NCBI GenBank assembly: GCA_001632435.1
Contig: KV423929.1
Span: forward strand, 186,001 to 250,000
Length of the DNA: 64,000 bases
Source: Calocera cornea HHB12733
Taxonomy: Eukaryota; Basidiomycota; Dacrymycetes; Dacrymycetales; Dacrymycetaceae
Direction: 5' to 3'
The position numbers were made by a program, and so were the translations under genes. Positions 22,005 through 32,891 of the stretch are shown here, piece by piece; position 1 is the stretch's first letter, and each line of letters begins with the position of its first letter. Below the pieces are notes generated by a model. That model was not told where the DNA came from. It ran no database searches and was given only the letters and a program-made list of their open reading frames with translations.

Positions 22005-22553
22005 ATGTCCACCCCCCCCGCCGCGGACATCCCCCTCCCGCGGCTCAAAGCCGTGACCTCGCAGCTCGCCTCGCTGCTCGCCGCGCACTCCCAGACGCTC
22101 TCGACGGTCGAGACGGCGTGCGGGGGGACGATCTCCTCCTCCCTTCTCTCCACGCCCGGCGCAAGCCGCTTCTTCCGCGGTGGGCTCGCGCTGTACTCCC
22201 TCCCCTCGCGGCTCGCCCTCGGCGGGTGGACGGCGGAGACGCTCGACAGCTACCGCGGGCCGACGAAGGACGTCGTGCTCGGCCTGGCGCGGCACAACCG
22301 GCTCGTGCTGGGTGCCGACTGGGTCGTCGCTGAGTCCGGAACGGCAGGGCCGAGCAGGAGCGTCAAGGGGGTGAATGGGACCCCCGGCTACCTCGCGCTC
22401 GCTGTGGTCGGGCCCGGCGGGTTCGAGAGGGCGGTGGAGCATCACCTGGAGAGCGAGGACAGGGCGGGGAACATGGTCGAGTTTGCCAGGCTCGCCATGG
22501 AGCTCGTTGTGCAGAGCGTCGAGGAGTGGCTCAGGCAGGAGGGAAAGCTGTAG
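22005..22553 (+). CDS. CinA C-terminal domain (PncC-type amidase) protein
   Basis: Single exon, 182 residues, essentially just the CinA-C domain. The conserved segment is TVETACGGTISSSLLSTPGA, then GGLALYS and a C-terminal LAVVGPGGFERAVEHHLE. In bacteria this domain is nicotinamide-mononucleotide deamidase (PncC), whose motif AESCTGG carries the catalytic serine. Here that serine is threonine (T37 in VETACGG), which I recall is common in fungal members. Activity is plausible but unproven. I chose the ATG at 22005 because the upstream in-frame extension from 21918 is unrelated to the family. A diverged paralogue is at 26021-26614. Confidence 0.75.
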   Translation: MSTPPAADIPLPRLKAVTSQLASLLAAHSQTLSTVETACGGTISSSLLSTPGASRFFRGGLALYSLPSRLALGGWTAETLDSYRGPTKDVVLGLARHNRLVLGADWVVAESGTAGPSRSVKGVNGTPGYLALAVVGPGGFERAVEHHLESEDRAGNMVEFARLAMELVVQSVEEWLRQEGKL

Positions 22554-22647
22554 CTTACTACCTCGCTCCCCGATGAAGTTTGTAAGGATAGATTACAGAG
22601 ATGTAGGATACAGAACATCAAGGACGAGTACACCCTCCTCGCGTGGC

Positions 22648-24338
22648 CTACTCCATAGCCACATCCTCCCCCTCCTTTCTCCCCCCCTCCTCCGCAGCAT
22701 CAGCCCTCCCCTCCTTCCCCACCGCCGCCAGCAGCGCCCTCGCCCAAGCGGGCTGCGCCCCGACCAGCCTCGCAACGTAGCCGCCGAGCACCTCCTCCAG
22801 CGTGCCGACCTCGGCATCGCTCAGCGGCGAGCCATCCACCACCACCACCACCGCGTCCTCCGCTGTCCCTGGCACTGGCACTGGGGCTGGAACTGGAGCT
22901 GGAGCTTGAGAGCCAAGCTGGGGCGCAAGCCGCTGCAGCGCGTCCAGCACGGCCTGCACGAGCTCGGCGACCTCCGCCCGGTCCCCCGCCTCCCCAGCAA
23001 CCGCCTCCTCGCACTCCCTCCCGAGCGCCTCCGCCCCTCGGCTCTCGACCAAGCCCCTCCGCACGCCCTCCGCCCCCAGCGCAGACAAGCCGCGCACGGC
23101 GCCCGCGCGCGTGCCGAGCGGGCGCTCGGGCTCCAGGAGCGCGCGGAGGAGCGTCTTGAGCAGGCGGGAGGCGAGGGTGGTGTATTTTGGGGAGTAGAGG
23201 GAGATGAGCTGGGAGAGGGTTGAGCTGGTCCGGAGGCGCAGGGCGGGGGACGGGTGCGGGGAGACGAGCAGGAGGGAGAGCAGGGGCGGGAGGATCTGGT
23301 GCAGCTGCATAAGAATACCCCCACGATCCGACCGGTCAATTAGCATCTGCCCAGCGGGGGTGGAACGGAAACGGCGCACGTAGGGCTCCAGGAAGATATT
23401 CTCGTTCTTGGCCATGCTCCCGATCATCCCCAGCGCCACCTCGAGCACCTCCGCATCGCCCTCCTCGCCCTTGGCCAGCTCCCTAGTCACCCGCTCCCCG
23501 ACCCAGTTCACAAGATTAGGAACAAGCAGCTGCAGCCCCGCGTCCGCCGCGAGGCTGGCGAGCGCCGCAGCGCGCTTGGCGTCGTCCGGCGAGAGGAGGG
23601 CGGAGAGCAGGCGGGTGTGGTACAGCTGGAGGGGGAGGGGGAGGGAGGAGGGCAGCGGGTCGGTGGTGCTGGTGGGGGAGGAGGCGCGCTCGGGGTGCGA
23701 GGGCTGCGGCGGCGGGTTCTCGGGGATGAGCGGCTGGACACCTTCAACTGCCAGCCAGTGTGCTGCCGGAACGGTGCGTGAGCCGTCCGTCTAGGGTATG
23801 GAGGAGAGGGGACACGCACGCTTCACGCCGATCTCCCTGGGCACCTTGACCCTCCTCTCCCTGACCACGCGCTCCAGATCGATCTCCTCGTCCTCGACGG
23901 TGTACACGAACGCCTTCTGCTCGCCATGCGCCGGCTGGAACCTGCGGAACGCGACGGGCACGGTGGGCGAGTGGCCGTAGAGCGGCTCGATGTTGAGGTT
24001 TCGGAGGGCGAGGTCGATGTCGGCCGGTGTGAGCGTCGTGCGCTTGCCGTGCTTCATGTACCGCACGGCTTCCTCAAGCACCTGGTTGAGCCGGTACTCG
24101 ACGTCCGACGCGAGCGCGCTGGCGATCGGCTCGGAGAGGCTGGTGATGCCCAGCGAGTCGGCGACGTCCTGCCCCGATTCGTTAGCCCCCCGTGGCGGAT
24201 GTGGGAAGGAGGACGCACCTTTACGGAGTCACTCTGGTACACGCCGCTTGCAAACGCTGGCCGTGCCTTGCTCTGTGGCGCGGAGGGCGGTTTGGGCGCA
24301 TGTACGCCGTTCGGCTTTGCGACGGTGAGGCCGTTCAT
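22648..24338 (-). CDS. TAF6: TFIID/SAGA-family subunit TAF6
   Basis: Predicted complement(join(22648-23304, 23380-23762, 23820-24168, 24219-24338)), 502 residues. The N-terminal histone fold (about residues 33-100) starts GVYQSDSVKDVADSLGI and includes EEAVRYMKHGKRTTLTPADI and LNIEPLYGH. A linker with HWLAVEGVQPLIPENPP follows, the TAF6 signature after the fold, then the TAF6C HEAT-like domain with FLEPYLHQILPPLLS. Introns are 50, 57 and 75 nt. The 75-nt one (23305-23379) has no stop and keeps frame, so an automatic call could leave it in; removing it restores the conserved EPYLHQ. TAF6 pairs with TAF9 in the core of TFIID. The start at 24338 is the only ATG ahead of the fold. It shares a 168-bp promoter with the Pet8 gene. 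Confidence 0.9.
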
Positions 24339-24506
24339 GCCTCGTTGAGCGTACAACAACAGTGTACGACCGCGGGGTCAAGTGAAGGAGGGCGAGTGGC
24401 GGCGCGCCCTGTCGGCGTTTAGTGCGTCCCTGAGGATGTTACAGCCGACAGGCGGGACGGGCGCATGGGAGTGAGCTGCAGCGCCTCCCGCACGACCATC
24501 CCACCG
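24339..24506. promoter_or_regulatory. Shared divergent promoter, TAF6 / SAM carrier
   Basis: Only 168 bp separate the two start codons, so both core promoters must lie here. No TATA box is evident. Confidence 0.5.
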
Positions 24507-25685
24507 ATGGACAGCGCGGCCCACCGCCCACCGCCCGCGTTCACACAGGCACTCGTTGTATGCCCTCGTTCATGCGTCAAGCGTGTATGCAGCTGACCCC
24601 GCACAGGCAGGAGCAGCAGCAGGCACATCCGTCGACATCCTCTTCTTCCCCATCGACACCCTCAAGACTCGCCTCCAGTCCCAACAGGGCTTCTGGAAGG
24701 CAGGCGCCTTCACAGGCATATACAGGGGCGTCGGAAGCGTCGTCGTCGGCAGCGCACCGGGAGGTGCGCATGCCCGCTCCCAGCTCGGGCAGGCGGTTGA
24801 CTGACCGCAGCTGGGGGGGACGCATAGCCGCCGCATTCTTCACAACATACGAATACATCAAGCACTCCCTCTCCACGCTCCCCGCCCTCTCCTCGGACAG
24901 TGCAGCCCCAGCACGCCACATCCTCGCCGCCTCGCTAGGCGAGGTCGCCGCGTGCCTCGTGCGCGTGCCCACCGAGGTCGTCAAGAGCGCCGCGCAGACG
25001 GGGGCGTACGCGCGCCCTGGGCTCGGCGGCGCCGTAGGGAGCTTGGCGAGCGCGACGAGCCTGTGGAGGAGCGAGGGCCTGCGCGGGTTCTACAAGGGGT
25101 TCGGCATCACTGTTGCGCGCGAGGTGGGTCCCGCATGCTGCGCGGAAGCAGCACCGCTGACCCCCGCGCAGATCCCGTTCACCTCGATCCAATTCCCGCT
25201 GTACGAGTACCTCAAGCTCCAGGTCTTCCACTACACAGGCCGCCGTGCCCACTCGGGCGAGGCCGCTCTCTGCGGGAGCCTCGCCGGCGGGGTCGCTGCG
25301 GCGCTCACGACCCCACTGGATGTGGCCAAGACGCGGGTGATGTTGGAGCTGCGGGTGCGTCCGGCCCTCTCCTAACAACTCGCAGCGTGCCCTGTCTTCC
25401 TTTCCCGCGCGCCCTTCTCTCTCTGTGCTGTTGTTTCCCCGCTGGCGCCCGCCTCCCTCGACTCTCCTCCCCTGACCTCCACGGTACTAACCTCCCCCCT
25501 AGACCGCAGCCTCCGCCACCGCCCGCCCCTCGATCTACGCCCGCCTCCTCCAGATCCAGTCCACGGAAGGCACCCGCGCCCTCTTCGCCGGCGTCCTCCC
25601 GCGCACGCTCTGGATCTCCGCGGGCGGCGCCGTCTTCCTGGGCGTGTATGAGTGGGTGGTGGAGCTGCAGATGGGGAGGCGGTAG
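24507..25685 (+). CDS. PET8: Mitochondrial S-adenosylmethionine carrier (Pet8/SLC25A26)
   Basis: Predicted join(24507-24557, 24607-24763, 24828-25123, 25172-25354, 25503-25685), 289 residues, with introns of 49, 64, 48 and 148 nt. The three tandem carrier repeats each show the P-x-[DE]-x-x-[KR] signature: [29 protein letters not shown] and [11 protein letters not shown]. The sequence [18 protein letters not shown] is characteristic of the SAM carrier subfamily, which exchanges cytosolic S-adenosylmethionine for S-adenosylhomocysteine across the inner mitochondrial membrane. Length matches the family. The first exon ([17 protein letters not shown]) was chosen because it splices in phase to AGAAAGTS. 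The 48-nt intron (25124-25171) has no stop and keeps frame. Confidence 0.9.
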
Positions 25686-26020
25686 TGGGCCTGGCTAAGA
25701 GTCTAGAGGATCAGCGCTTGCAGTGTTGCAGAAAGAGAGAGAGAGTAATGTATAGGCTTGGCTCGCCAGTAATCTAACTCGTGCGCATGTATGCCTCGGG
25801 CCGGCCGTCGCTACCTTCCCTGAACTGGTGAATGTTCAGATATGGACCAGCGTGCAGGCTGGCAGCGCGGAACGAGGGCTGCTTGCTCCGAGGGAGAACC
25901 CTGCGGAGTGCGCCCTTGGAAGAACAAGAGCCGACCAAGAAGAACAGCACAAGTTAGCATCGGAGAGTAAACATGAGTTTCGCTTGCTCGCTGTGTCCCG
26001 TAAGTACATGCTTCCAGAAG
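25686..26020. other. Intergenic between convergent genes
   Basis: 3' regions of the SAM carrier and the CinA paralogue. A GA-repeat (about 25731-25746) is the only feature noted. Confidence 0.5.
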
Positions 26021-26614
26021 TCACGCCTTCGCTACTTTCCCTTTTGCCTCGACAGCCATATGTATTCGCGCGCGAATATTGCCCCATCGATCGTCCGCTT
26101 GGCGAAGGAACGCCGCATGAATGTACTCCGCCCTGCTGTAGTTGTCGGCGCGAGTCACGTGGTGCGACATCTGGCGTAAGAACCCGTCAGGGCCGGCTAT
26201 TTCAAAAGCCATAAACCTAACCTGGTTCTCCTTCCAACTCGAGTCCGCCTCCGCCTCCACCTCCTCGGCGATACTGAGCTCAACAGTTGCAGAGTCGGAG
26301 CCGAACCTGTCCCGGGTCGGCGCGGCCGTCCCCGCTCGGGCCTTTTTACTCTCGCACTTCATTCTGCTTGTTCCACCCGGCGAAGGCGGTATACGACCCC
26401 GGACACCTGTTGAGCATGAGCCTACGAGGACGCCGTAGCAGAGTGAAGGATTTGCGCGACTCGGGAGGAGAATCGACGACGAGATGAGCCCCGCACAGCC
26501 CGTTTCGACGATCGAGATGGTGAGGTCCTGGGATCGGAGAGCGGCATAGAGCAACTTGATGGGATTCCCCAGACTGGAAAAGGGTATGTCGCTAGGTACG
26601 CCTTCGCAAGCCAT
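26021..26614 (-). CDS. Diverged CinA-like paralogue, probably decaying
   Basis: Open frame of 197 residues from the ATG at 26614. Its start (VPSDIPFSSL...SIVETGCAGLISSSIL) and end (FEIAGPDGFLRQMSHHV) align with the CinA-type protein at 22005 (DIPLPRL...STVETACGGTISSSLL and VVGPGGFERAVEHHL). The middle does not align in this frame. A neighbouring frame there reads SYTAFAGWNKQNEVRE, then a TAA, then KGPS, resembling the expected GGW...SYRGPT stretch with the tyrosine codon turned into a stop. That pattern suggests two compensating frameshifts or an unusual intron arrangement, so this may be a pseudogene. A longer in-frame extension to 26986 looks non-coding. Confidence 0.5.
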   Translation of the reverse strand: MACEGVPSDIPFSSLGNPIKLLYAALRSQDLTISIVETGCAGLISSSILLPSRANPSLCYGVLVGSCSTGVRGRIPPSPGGTSRMKCESKKARAGTAAPTRDRFGSDSATVELSIAEEVEAEADSSWKENQVRFMAFEIAGPDGFLRQMSHHVTRADNYSRAEYIHAAFLRQADDRWGNIRARIHMAVEAKGKVAKA

Positions 26615-27076
26615 TGAGTGCAAGGACGCGGGTGTTGTTGTCGCGCGGTGAACGATGAGGGACACCGGGGAGGATGCTTCCACAGAGTCGGACGTGCTCA
26701 GGTTTAAATCGGTAGAAACATCGTTCTTATAATGCTCCAACATAGGTGGGGCCGCAAGCAGGGCGTTGCTAGCTGACAAGAAAGAAGTCTTGCCACCGGT
26801 CCCGCACGAAGGAGCAGCTTGCTTCCAGCGCCGGGTATGCGACTGGCGTTCATGCAGCGATGATTCTCCGCAGTGCGGCGCGCCGCGACGTTGGGCTGCT
26901 TTGTGAGGTCTTATCCTTCGGATGGCCAGCTCATAGCGTATGCAGCGACTGGACATGCGCAAGCGGAGGATCGACTTTCGTGGCATGAGACGGCACGAGG
27001 ACTACGAGATGAATATGCGCCTCGGCTGGAAAACACACTACTTAGTAGAGCCCCTCGTCGTGCCCCTGCACCCCCC
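26615..27076. other. Intergenic, no gene seen
   Basis: Between two minus-strand genes. The open frame continuing through it lacks family resemblance and is probably the 5' flank of the CinA paralogue. Confidence 0.45.
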
Positions 27077-30000
27077 TTACGCCCCATTTGGTACGGCTTT
27101 CTCCCCTCCACTCGGCAGTGGATCCCGCACAACGACCGTCATGACCTGCCTGAATCAACGTCAACCACAACCACATCACCCACCCTTAGCAGAGATGCGT
27201 ACCTGAGGGTCAGGGTATATCCAGTGTCCGGGTCATGCAGCTCCAGGGTATCGATCGTATGCACGCCGGTCCTGAGTGCCAGGAAGGGCATCTGTATGCT
27301 CTGGCACGTTCCGGGCAGGAGGGGCCCGATCGTCTTCTGGTTCTCGAGCGGGAGGAACCCGGACCGGTCTTTCTGCACTTTCTCCGCGTCCTCTGCACCA
27401 ACCCGTCAGAGTGGATGTTGGCCTTGCGGGGGATCACCTACCCAGCCCAGTACCGTCCGTGCTCCCCGCGCGTGCCCTGGCCGTCGGGTAGCTGACGACG
27501 AGCTTGCGCGGCGCAGTCGACTGGTTAAACACGAAGATCTCCAAGCTGAACGTATCCAGCGGCTCGATACTCGCCTTATCCTCCCGGTCCGCCGCCCGGC
27601 CTTTCCCGCGCTGCGGATACTGCAGTGCGACGCTGACGAGCACAGGCTCGCTCTCCACGCGCATCCCTTCGAGCGCCGCGGTCGGCGGCGCGGGCCCGGG
27701 GAGGCTCGGCCCCGGGCTGGCGGCGGCGGGGAAGGACACCCGGTTGCGCCGCGGCTCGACGGCCGCGCCTGTCCCTCCTGCCGGGGCCGCAGCGGGCAGC
27801 TGCTGGAACATGGGTGTCCTAGGCCTGCTCACCGCGGAGTAGGGTGGGAACGCGGGCGTTGGCGGCTGATGCTGGGGCTGGGGCTGGGGCTGGGGCAGGG
27901 GGTCCGACCGCCTGTTCGTCTGCGCAGCCGAAACAGCAGCCGTGGGCCGGCCGGGCGAGGGCACCGTGACGGGCACGGGCACGCCGTTCGGGCCGCTGAC
28001 GCTCAGCATGCTGCTTGGCTTTGTGGGGGCGAAGCGGGGCGGGCTGAGCGGCGGGTGCGGGAGGGCGGTGTTGAGCGCCGAGAGGGCGGGGAGGGTCGCG
28101 CTCCGGGTTGGCGCGCGCGGGGGGAGGGTGCTGGGCTGGCGAGGGCTGGCGCCGAGCGTGAGCGTGGAGAAGGCCGCGCGCTTGTCGGAGGCCGCGGCGC
28201 GCTTTGCCGCGAGAGGCGAGGCGATCGGCGAGAGGTGGTGGCTGGGCATCGGCCCTCCTAGCCCGCCCGGAGGGAGCGGGGAGCGGAAGGGCGCCGCCGA
28301 TGCCGGGTTGGGGCTGGGGAGCACCTCCCCCTCCCCCAGCGCGCGCGTCCGTGTCCGCTCGGCCGCATCCGCCACAGGAGGCGTCACGTCTATGGTGCAG
28401 TTCCACGTGGAGGGGAAGCTCGCCGTCACGTACTCCACCTCCTGCTTATCATGACCGTTGGACTGCGGCCTTGGCCTGCCCGGCGTAGGCGTCGAGGGAA
28501 GGGGGAGGAACGGCCGCCCGTGCACGGTGATGACGACTGTGCGCTGGCCCAGGCTGGTGCTGGCGCGCTTCGACGCTGCGCCGGGGGGAGCACGCGCGGG
28601 GGAAGCGGCAGCGGCAGCGGCGGCGGAGGCCAGCCAGCGCGTGAACACCACGTTGTAGAGGAGGTTGTACTGGTCCTGCGCCTTCAGGCGGAGGGGGAAG
28701 ATGCTCATGCTCTCCTGCGCCTGCGCCTGCGGTTCCTGGGGGGTGCCGCGGAGGTCCCACGCGATGAGAGAAGTGCGCGAGTCCTCGCCGCTCACCCGGA
28801 GCGCGATCCGCTCCAGCTCGAACCCGTAGCCCTCCCCCGCGTTCTCCACTTCGACCGAGAGCACACAGCGCTTCCCCTGCGGCGCGGTCCCGGCCTCCTC
28901 CTCCCCGTCCCCGTCCTCGTCCTCGTCCTCGTCTGGCAGGCCGGAGCGCGGCAGGAAGGAGGCGCGCATGCGCACCTTGAGCCCGCTCACGACGGGCAGC
29001 ACGCGCCGGAACGCCTTGCGCATTATGGCGGGGACGGAGCGGGCGCGGCCGTGGCCGAACGGGTGGGTGTGCGCCGTCTGCGGCGTGGGCAAGGGGGTGG
29101 GCGTGCCCGTTGTCGGGGCGGCCGAGGAGGGGGGCGAGGCGAGGGTGGGGAGGGAGAAGAGCTCGCGGCGCAGTGTGTGCGAGAGGCGGGTGGAGGGAAG
29201 CTCCAGCTGCGGCTCGCCATCCTCCCCGTCCCTCTCGCCTTCTCCGCCGCCGCCATAGACGGGCCCCACAAGCCCATCGAGCAGGTTAACCTCCTCGAAC
29301 CTCGCCATATCCTCCTCCCCGTCCTCGTCCTCATCGTCAAACTCGCTCGTCAGCGCCGTACTGGCCGTATATGGCGTCTGGGGCACGTCGGGTGTGGCAC
29401 TGGCACTGCTGCTGATGTTGTACTGCTGGAGGAGGGCGTGCAGAGGGCTGCGCGCGGCGGTGGGGGGCAGCGGCTTGTCCCGGAGTGTTGCGGAGCAGGT
29501 GAGGCAGAGGAGGGGGTGGGGCGTGCGGGTGCGGAGGTAGGCTGCGGTGTGCGTGAGCCACTGAGTATCTACCGAGGGGGGTGAGGACTCACCGACAGTG
29601 ACGTCCATCCTGAACAAGGCTGTCCACGCGCGCTCGCGCTCGCCCCACACGAGGGCGAACTTGGCCTCCCCGTCGTGGTCCTGGCCCAGCGGCTCCTCGC
29701 CCCAGACAAAGCTGCCGAGGAGGAGGCCGTCGGCCCTGGAGTACTTCCTGTCCCAGTCTGCGGTGCCCGGGGTGGGGACGGGCGTCTGCGGGGGCTGGAG
29801 GCTGCCCGGGAGGGTGTGCTGGGCGGGGCGGAGGGAGGCGCTGCGGCCTGGTGGTGCGAGGGTGAGGGTGGAGGCTGGGCGGGCGGAGGGCGGGCCGCCT
29901 GGGGTGAGGGGTGTGGATGGGTTGGGGTTGGGGTTGGGGTTTATGTAGGAGGCTTCGAGTGTGAGCTGGGTGCGGGCGAGGAGGGAGAGGACGGCGGGTG

Positions 30001-30290
30001 GGGGCAGGGCGGCGTCGGCAGTGGCGGGTGAGGATGCAGGGGCGAGGGGGAGCTTGAGCGTGAGGAGGATGGGCAGCCGCTCGTCTGCTCTCCACGTCAG
30101 CACCGACGTCACTGCAAGGCCAGGCGAGGCGACCGCATGACGTACCGTAGAACGCCTGCGTCCGGCCCTGCGCCGTGAGCGACTCGCGCCACGCCTCCCA
30201 CTCCCCGCCCGCACCGGACAGGGAGAAGGGCGAGGAGGGGAGCAGGATGTCGACCGTCGCACGGCCGAAGAGCGCCTCGATCGCGGACAT
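27077..30290 (-). CDS. TRS65: TRAPPII complex subunit Trs65-like
   Basis: Predicted complement(join(27077-27149, 27203-27392, 27442-29541, 29593-30084, 30146-30290)), 999 residues. The family-typical parts are VAYLRTRTPHPLLCLT near residue 210, AQDQYNLLYNVVF in the middle, and the C-terminal SGFLPLENQKTIGPLLPGTC followed by MPFLALRTGV and LRQVMTVVVRDP. Trs65 joins Trs120/Trs130 in TRAPPII, the exchange factor for Rab11-type GTPases at the late Golgi. The protein is longer than yeast Trs65 (about 560) because of proline/serine-rich inserts. The 51-nt intron at 29542-29592 keeps frame. The first intron could be 61 nt (30085-30145, preferred) or 34 nt (30112-30145). The last exon was chosen because it restores the conserved C-terminus; reading through would end at 27139. 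Confidence 0.75.
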
Positions 30291-30732
30291 GTTATGGGTG
30301 CGGCGGCATCGTGCGTCTGCGGGAGGGACGTCGCGACGGTCGGGAGGTGCAGTCTGAGGGACGAATCGGGCGACAGACGATTGTAGCCTTCGCGGGGCGG
30401 GCACGCTTCTTCATCGCCACACCAAGGACGGTCAGCATACCCACCACCTCCGACATCAAGGAGGCAACAACAATGACAGGAACAAGTCATCCCACTCCGG
30501 GGCTGCGCGATCGTGTGGCTAGTTTGGGTAAGGACGGGTCACATTACACGCTTCAGCACCACTCAGACATCATTCGCCGACTCTATGCCCGGCGCACACA
30601 ACTCCCGCATCTCACGTGCATCCTCATGCATCAAACCGAATGCATCATCACACACCCAACGTCCTCATCTCCCCAAACATGACAGAGGGTAGACAGCAGG
30701 CCCTCTAAACAAGCAGCCCCGAAGCCGGGCAG
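30291..30732. other. Intergenic, no gene seen
   Basis: Upstream of Trs65 and downstream of the uS12m gene, both on the minus strand. Confidence 0.5.
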
Positions 30733-31458
30733 CTACGGCTTCTTCGGCTTCTTGACTGCGGATCCTTGTCAGCCGGGGGGGGCAACGGGCATGAATGAAT
30801 GGATGGAGGAGGGGAAGCGCACCTCCGTACTTGCTCCGCGCCGTGACCCGGTTCGGCACGGCGCTGAAATCCAGCGCGCCGCGGACGACCTTGTACCTGG
30901 GCACAAGTCAGCGCACACTCGCACGTGCTCTCGTCCCCGCAAAACCCACTTGACACCGGGCAGGTCCTGCGTCCTGCCCCCCCTGACCAAGACGGCGCTG
31001 TGTTCCTGCAGGTTGTGGCCCTCGCCCATGATGTACGCCATGACGCTCTTGCCCGTCGTGAGCCTGACGCGCGCGACCTTGCGCTTGGAGGAATTGGGCT
31101 TCTTCGGCTTGACCTCGGAGAAGATCTTGCTGCACACGGCCTTGCGCTGCGGGCAGTTGAGCAGCTGCGGCGAGCCGGGCGTCGGGCGCGGCTTGCGCTT
31201 GCGCAGCCCGCGCCGCACTTGGTTCAGCGTCATTTGTGCCGGGGCGGACGTCGAGAAGGCGCAGCGGGAGCGGGGGAGGAGCGCGCTGGGCCGACTGCCG
31301 AGTGGCACGGGCCCGGGACGGGCGAGGGCGCGGAATGCGGATACGGATACGGATGCTGTGAGCCGTGGGGCGGCGTAGGAGGAGGCGGGGGTCGCCAACG
31401 AGCGGGAGCACACGCCGGCCGTCCGCATACACCTCCGGAGTAGTGATAGTGCCGCCAT
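30733..31458 (-). CDS. MRPS12: Mitochondrial ribosomal protein uS12m
   Basis: Predicted complement(join(30733-30755, 30823-30896, 30950-31458)), 201 residues, with introns of 67 and 53 nt. A basic, Ser/Ala-rich N-terminal stretch of about 75 residues looks like a mitochondrial presequence. The uS12 core follows: [19 protein letters not shown], the decoding-site loop [33 protein letters not shown], and [15 protein letters not shown]...RSKYGVKKPKKP. This is the bacterial-type S12 that lines the decoding centre of the mitochondrial small subunit. The last exon is only 23 nt but is required for the conserved YGVKKPK tail. It is divergent from Nse2 across 222 bp. Confidence 0.92.
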
Positions 31459-31680
31459 GTTGCCGGCGTAGAGTGTCGGTTGCAGCCTTCAGCCAGGACG
31501 ACGAGGAGAAGGGCGCCTTCGCAAAAAAAGCTCCGCTCAGCGACACCTCACAGCCACCCACACGTCCCTACCCGCGACGGTGCGACACGTCCTAACGCCG
31601 ACGGCTCGACGCGTCCCTTCCTGTCGCGGCTACGGCTACGCCTGCGCGCATACATCTGCTACCTCCTGTACACGACGACC
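31459..31680. promoter_or_regulatory. Shared divergent promoter, uS12m / Nse2
   Basis: 222 bp between opposing start codons, containing an AAAAAAA run (near 31525). No clear TATA box. Confidence 0.45.
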
Positions 31681-32891
31681 ATGGCCCCCCGCTCACAGCG
31701 TCCGGCCGCTGCGCGCTCCTCGCAAGCGGGCCCCTCTCGCACGCGCACCCGCACGCGCACCCACTCGCACTCGCACCGCGACTCGGCAGACGAGGCCGAG
31801 GCCGAGGCGGACCCGCCGCTGCCCCAGGCGCTGCAGCCGTTCTCCCGCGCCGGGTGGGCAGACCGGCCCGTCGACCCGTCCAGCGAGCGGCAGGTCAAGA
31901 GCTTCCTCGTCAACTGGTCTATGCCCGCCGGGGACGCGGAGGAGAAGGCTACGGGCTTGCTGGCGGACACGGCGCGCGCGCTGCAGGAGGCTGGGGGGGA
32001 CGACGAGGTGCGTTCGGCTGCTTCTTCTGCTCTTATCTTTCGCCCTTCCTCGATACGCGTGTGGTGCGCTGGTGCTGACGGAACGTGCAGCTTGCCGCGC
32101 AGCTGGAAACGAGCATCCGCAGGATGATCGATGCGCAGAACCTGATCCGCGCGCACACGGACACGCTGGACGGGCTCCGCAAGCAGCTGCAGGCGCGGAA
32201 GGAGCTCGTAAGCCCTCTTTCTTGCGCGTGGGGCGTTCGGCGCTGACAGGCCGGGCAGAGCAACATCGCGGAGATGTATGCGGAGGGGGTCGAGGAGAGG
32301 TATGCGGTTTATGAGGGGAAGACGACCCGCCAGAAGTACGCCAAGGAACAGAGCTACTCGGCGTTCCGCGAGGGTGTCTGGGTAGGCGGATTTCGTGTGC
32401 TTGATGGTGCTCGTGGCTGATGCATGGGTGGGTGGGTAGGCGGGGCAGGAGGGAGACGACAATGCCATGCCGCCGGACTTCCTTGCGAAGGAGTTGGAGC
32501 GCGGTATGTCTTGCTGCCTCTCACTGCGTACGTCAGCCTGAATATGCCCGCAGAAGAAGGCGACGATGGCGGGTCTGACGAGGACGAGATCGCGGTGGGC
32601 GGGCAGACGCAGCTGCTCAAGTGCCCGCTCACCCTGCGTTTCCTGACCTCGTGCCTGACCTCGAAGAAATGCCACCACTCCTACTCGCGCGAGGCCATCC
32701 TCGACTACCTCCGCGCGGGGAACATCAACTGTCCTGCGCACGGGTGTGACCAGCAGGTCGCGCGGGAGGACCTGGAGGAGAATAAGAAGCTCGAGAGGGA
32801 CGCGCGGCGCGCGGAGCAGAGGGAGAGGGAGGCGGATCAGGGGCTGGATGAGGAGCCCGTCGAGGATGTCGATGACAGTATGGTGCTGTGA
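31681..32891 (+). CDS. NSE2: Nse2/Mms21-like SP-RING SUMO E3 ligase
   Basis: Predicted join(31681-32007, 32091-32207, 32259-32381, 32449-32503, 32554-32891), 319 residues, with introns of 83, 51, 67 and 50 nt. A disordered N-terminus with an RTRTRTRTHSHSH run is followed by a helical region (LAAQLETSIRRMIDAQNLI) that in family members binds the Smc5 coiled coil. The SP-RING lies at about residues 222-272: KCPLTLRFLTSCLTSKKCHH, YSREAILDYL and CPAHGCDQ, giving the C...C-H...C zinc ligands. It would sumoylate targets in the Smc5/6 complex during DNA repair. The tail is acidic. A 42-nt alternative for the second intron is also in frame. Confidence 0.85.

Noticed and set aside
26615..26986. N-terminal extension of the CinA paralogue frame
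   Set aside because: The extension lacks family resemblance; homology to the intact copy starts at the ATG at 26614.
29925..29942. GGTTGGGGTTGGGGTTGGGG, telomere-like repeat
   Set aside because: Coding on the minus strand as an Asn-Pro repeat inside the Trs65-like protein; one of several low-complexity inserts there.
27434..30490. Single 1018-residue minus-strand frame as the Trs65 protein
   Set aside because: It runs through the first and a 51-nt intron and lacks both the true N-terminus and the conserved C-terminal block, which need splicing.
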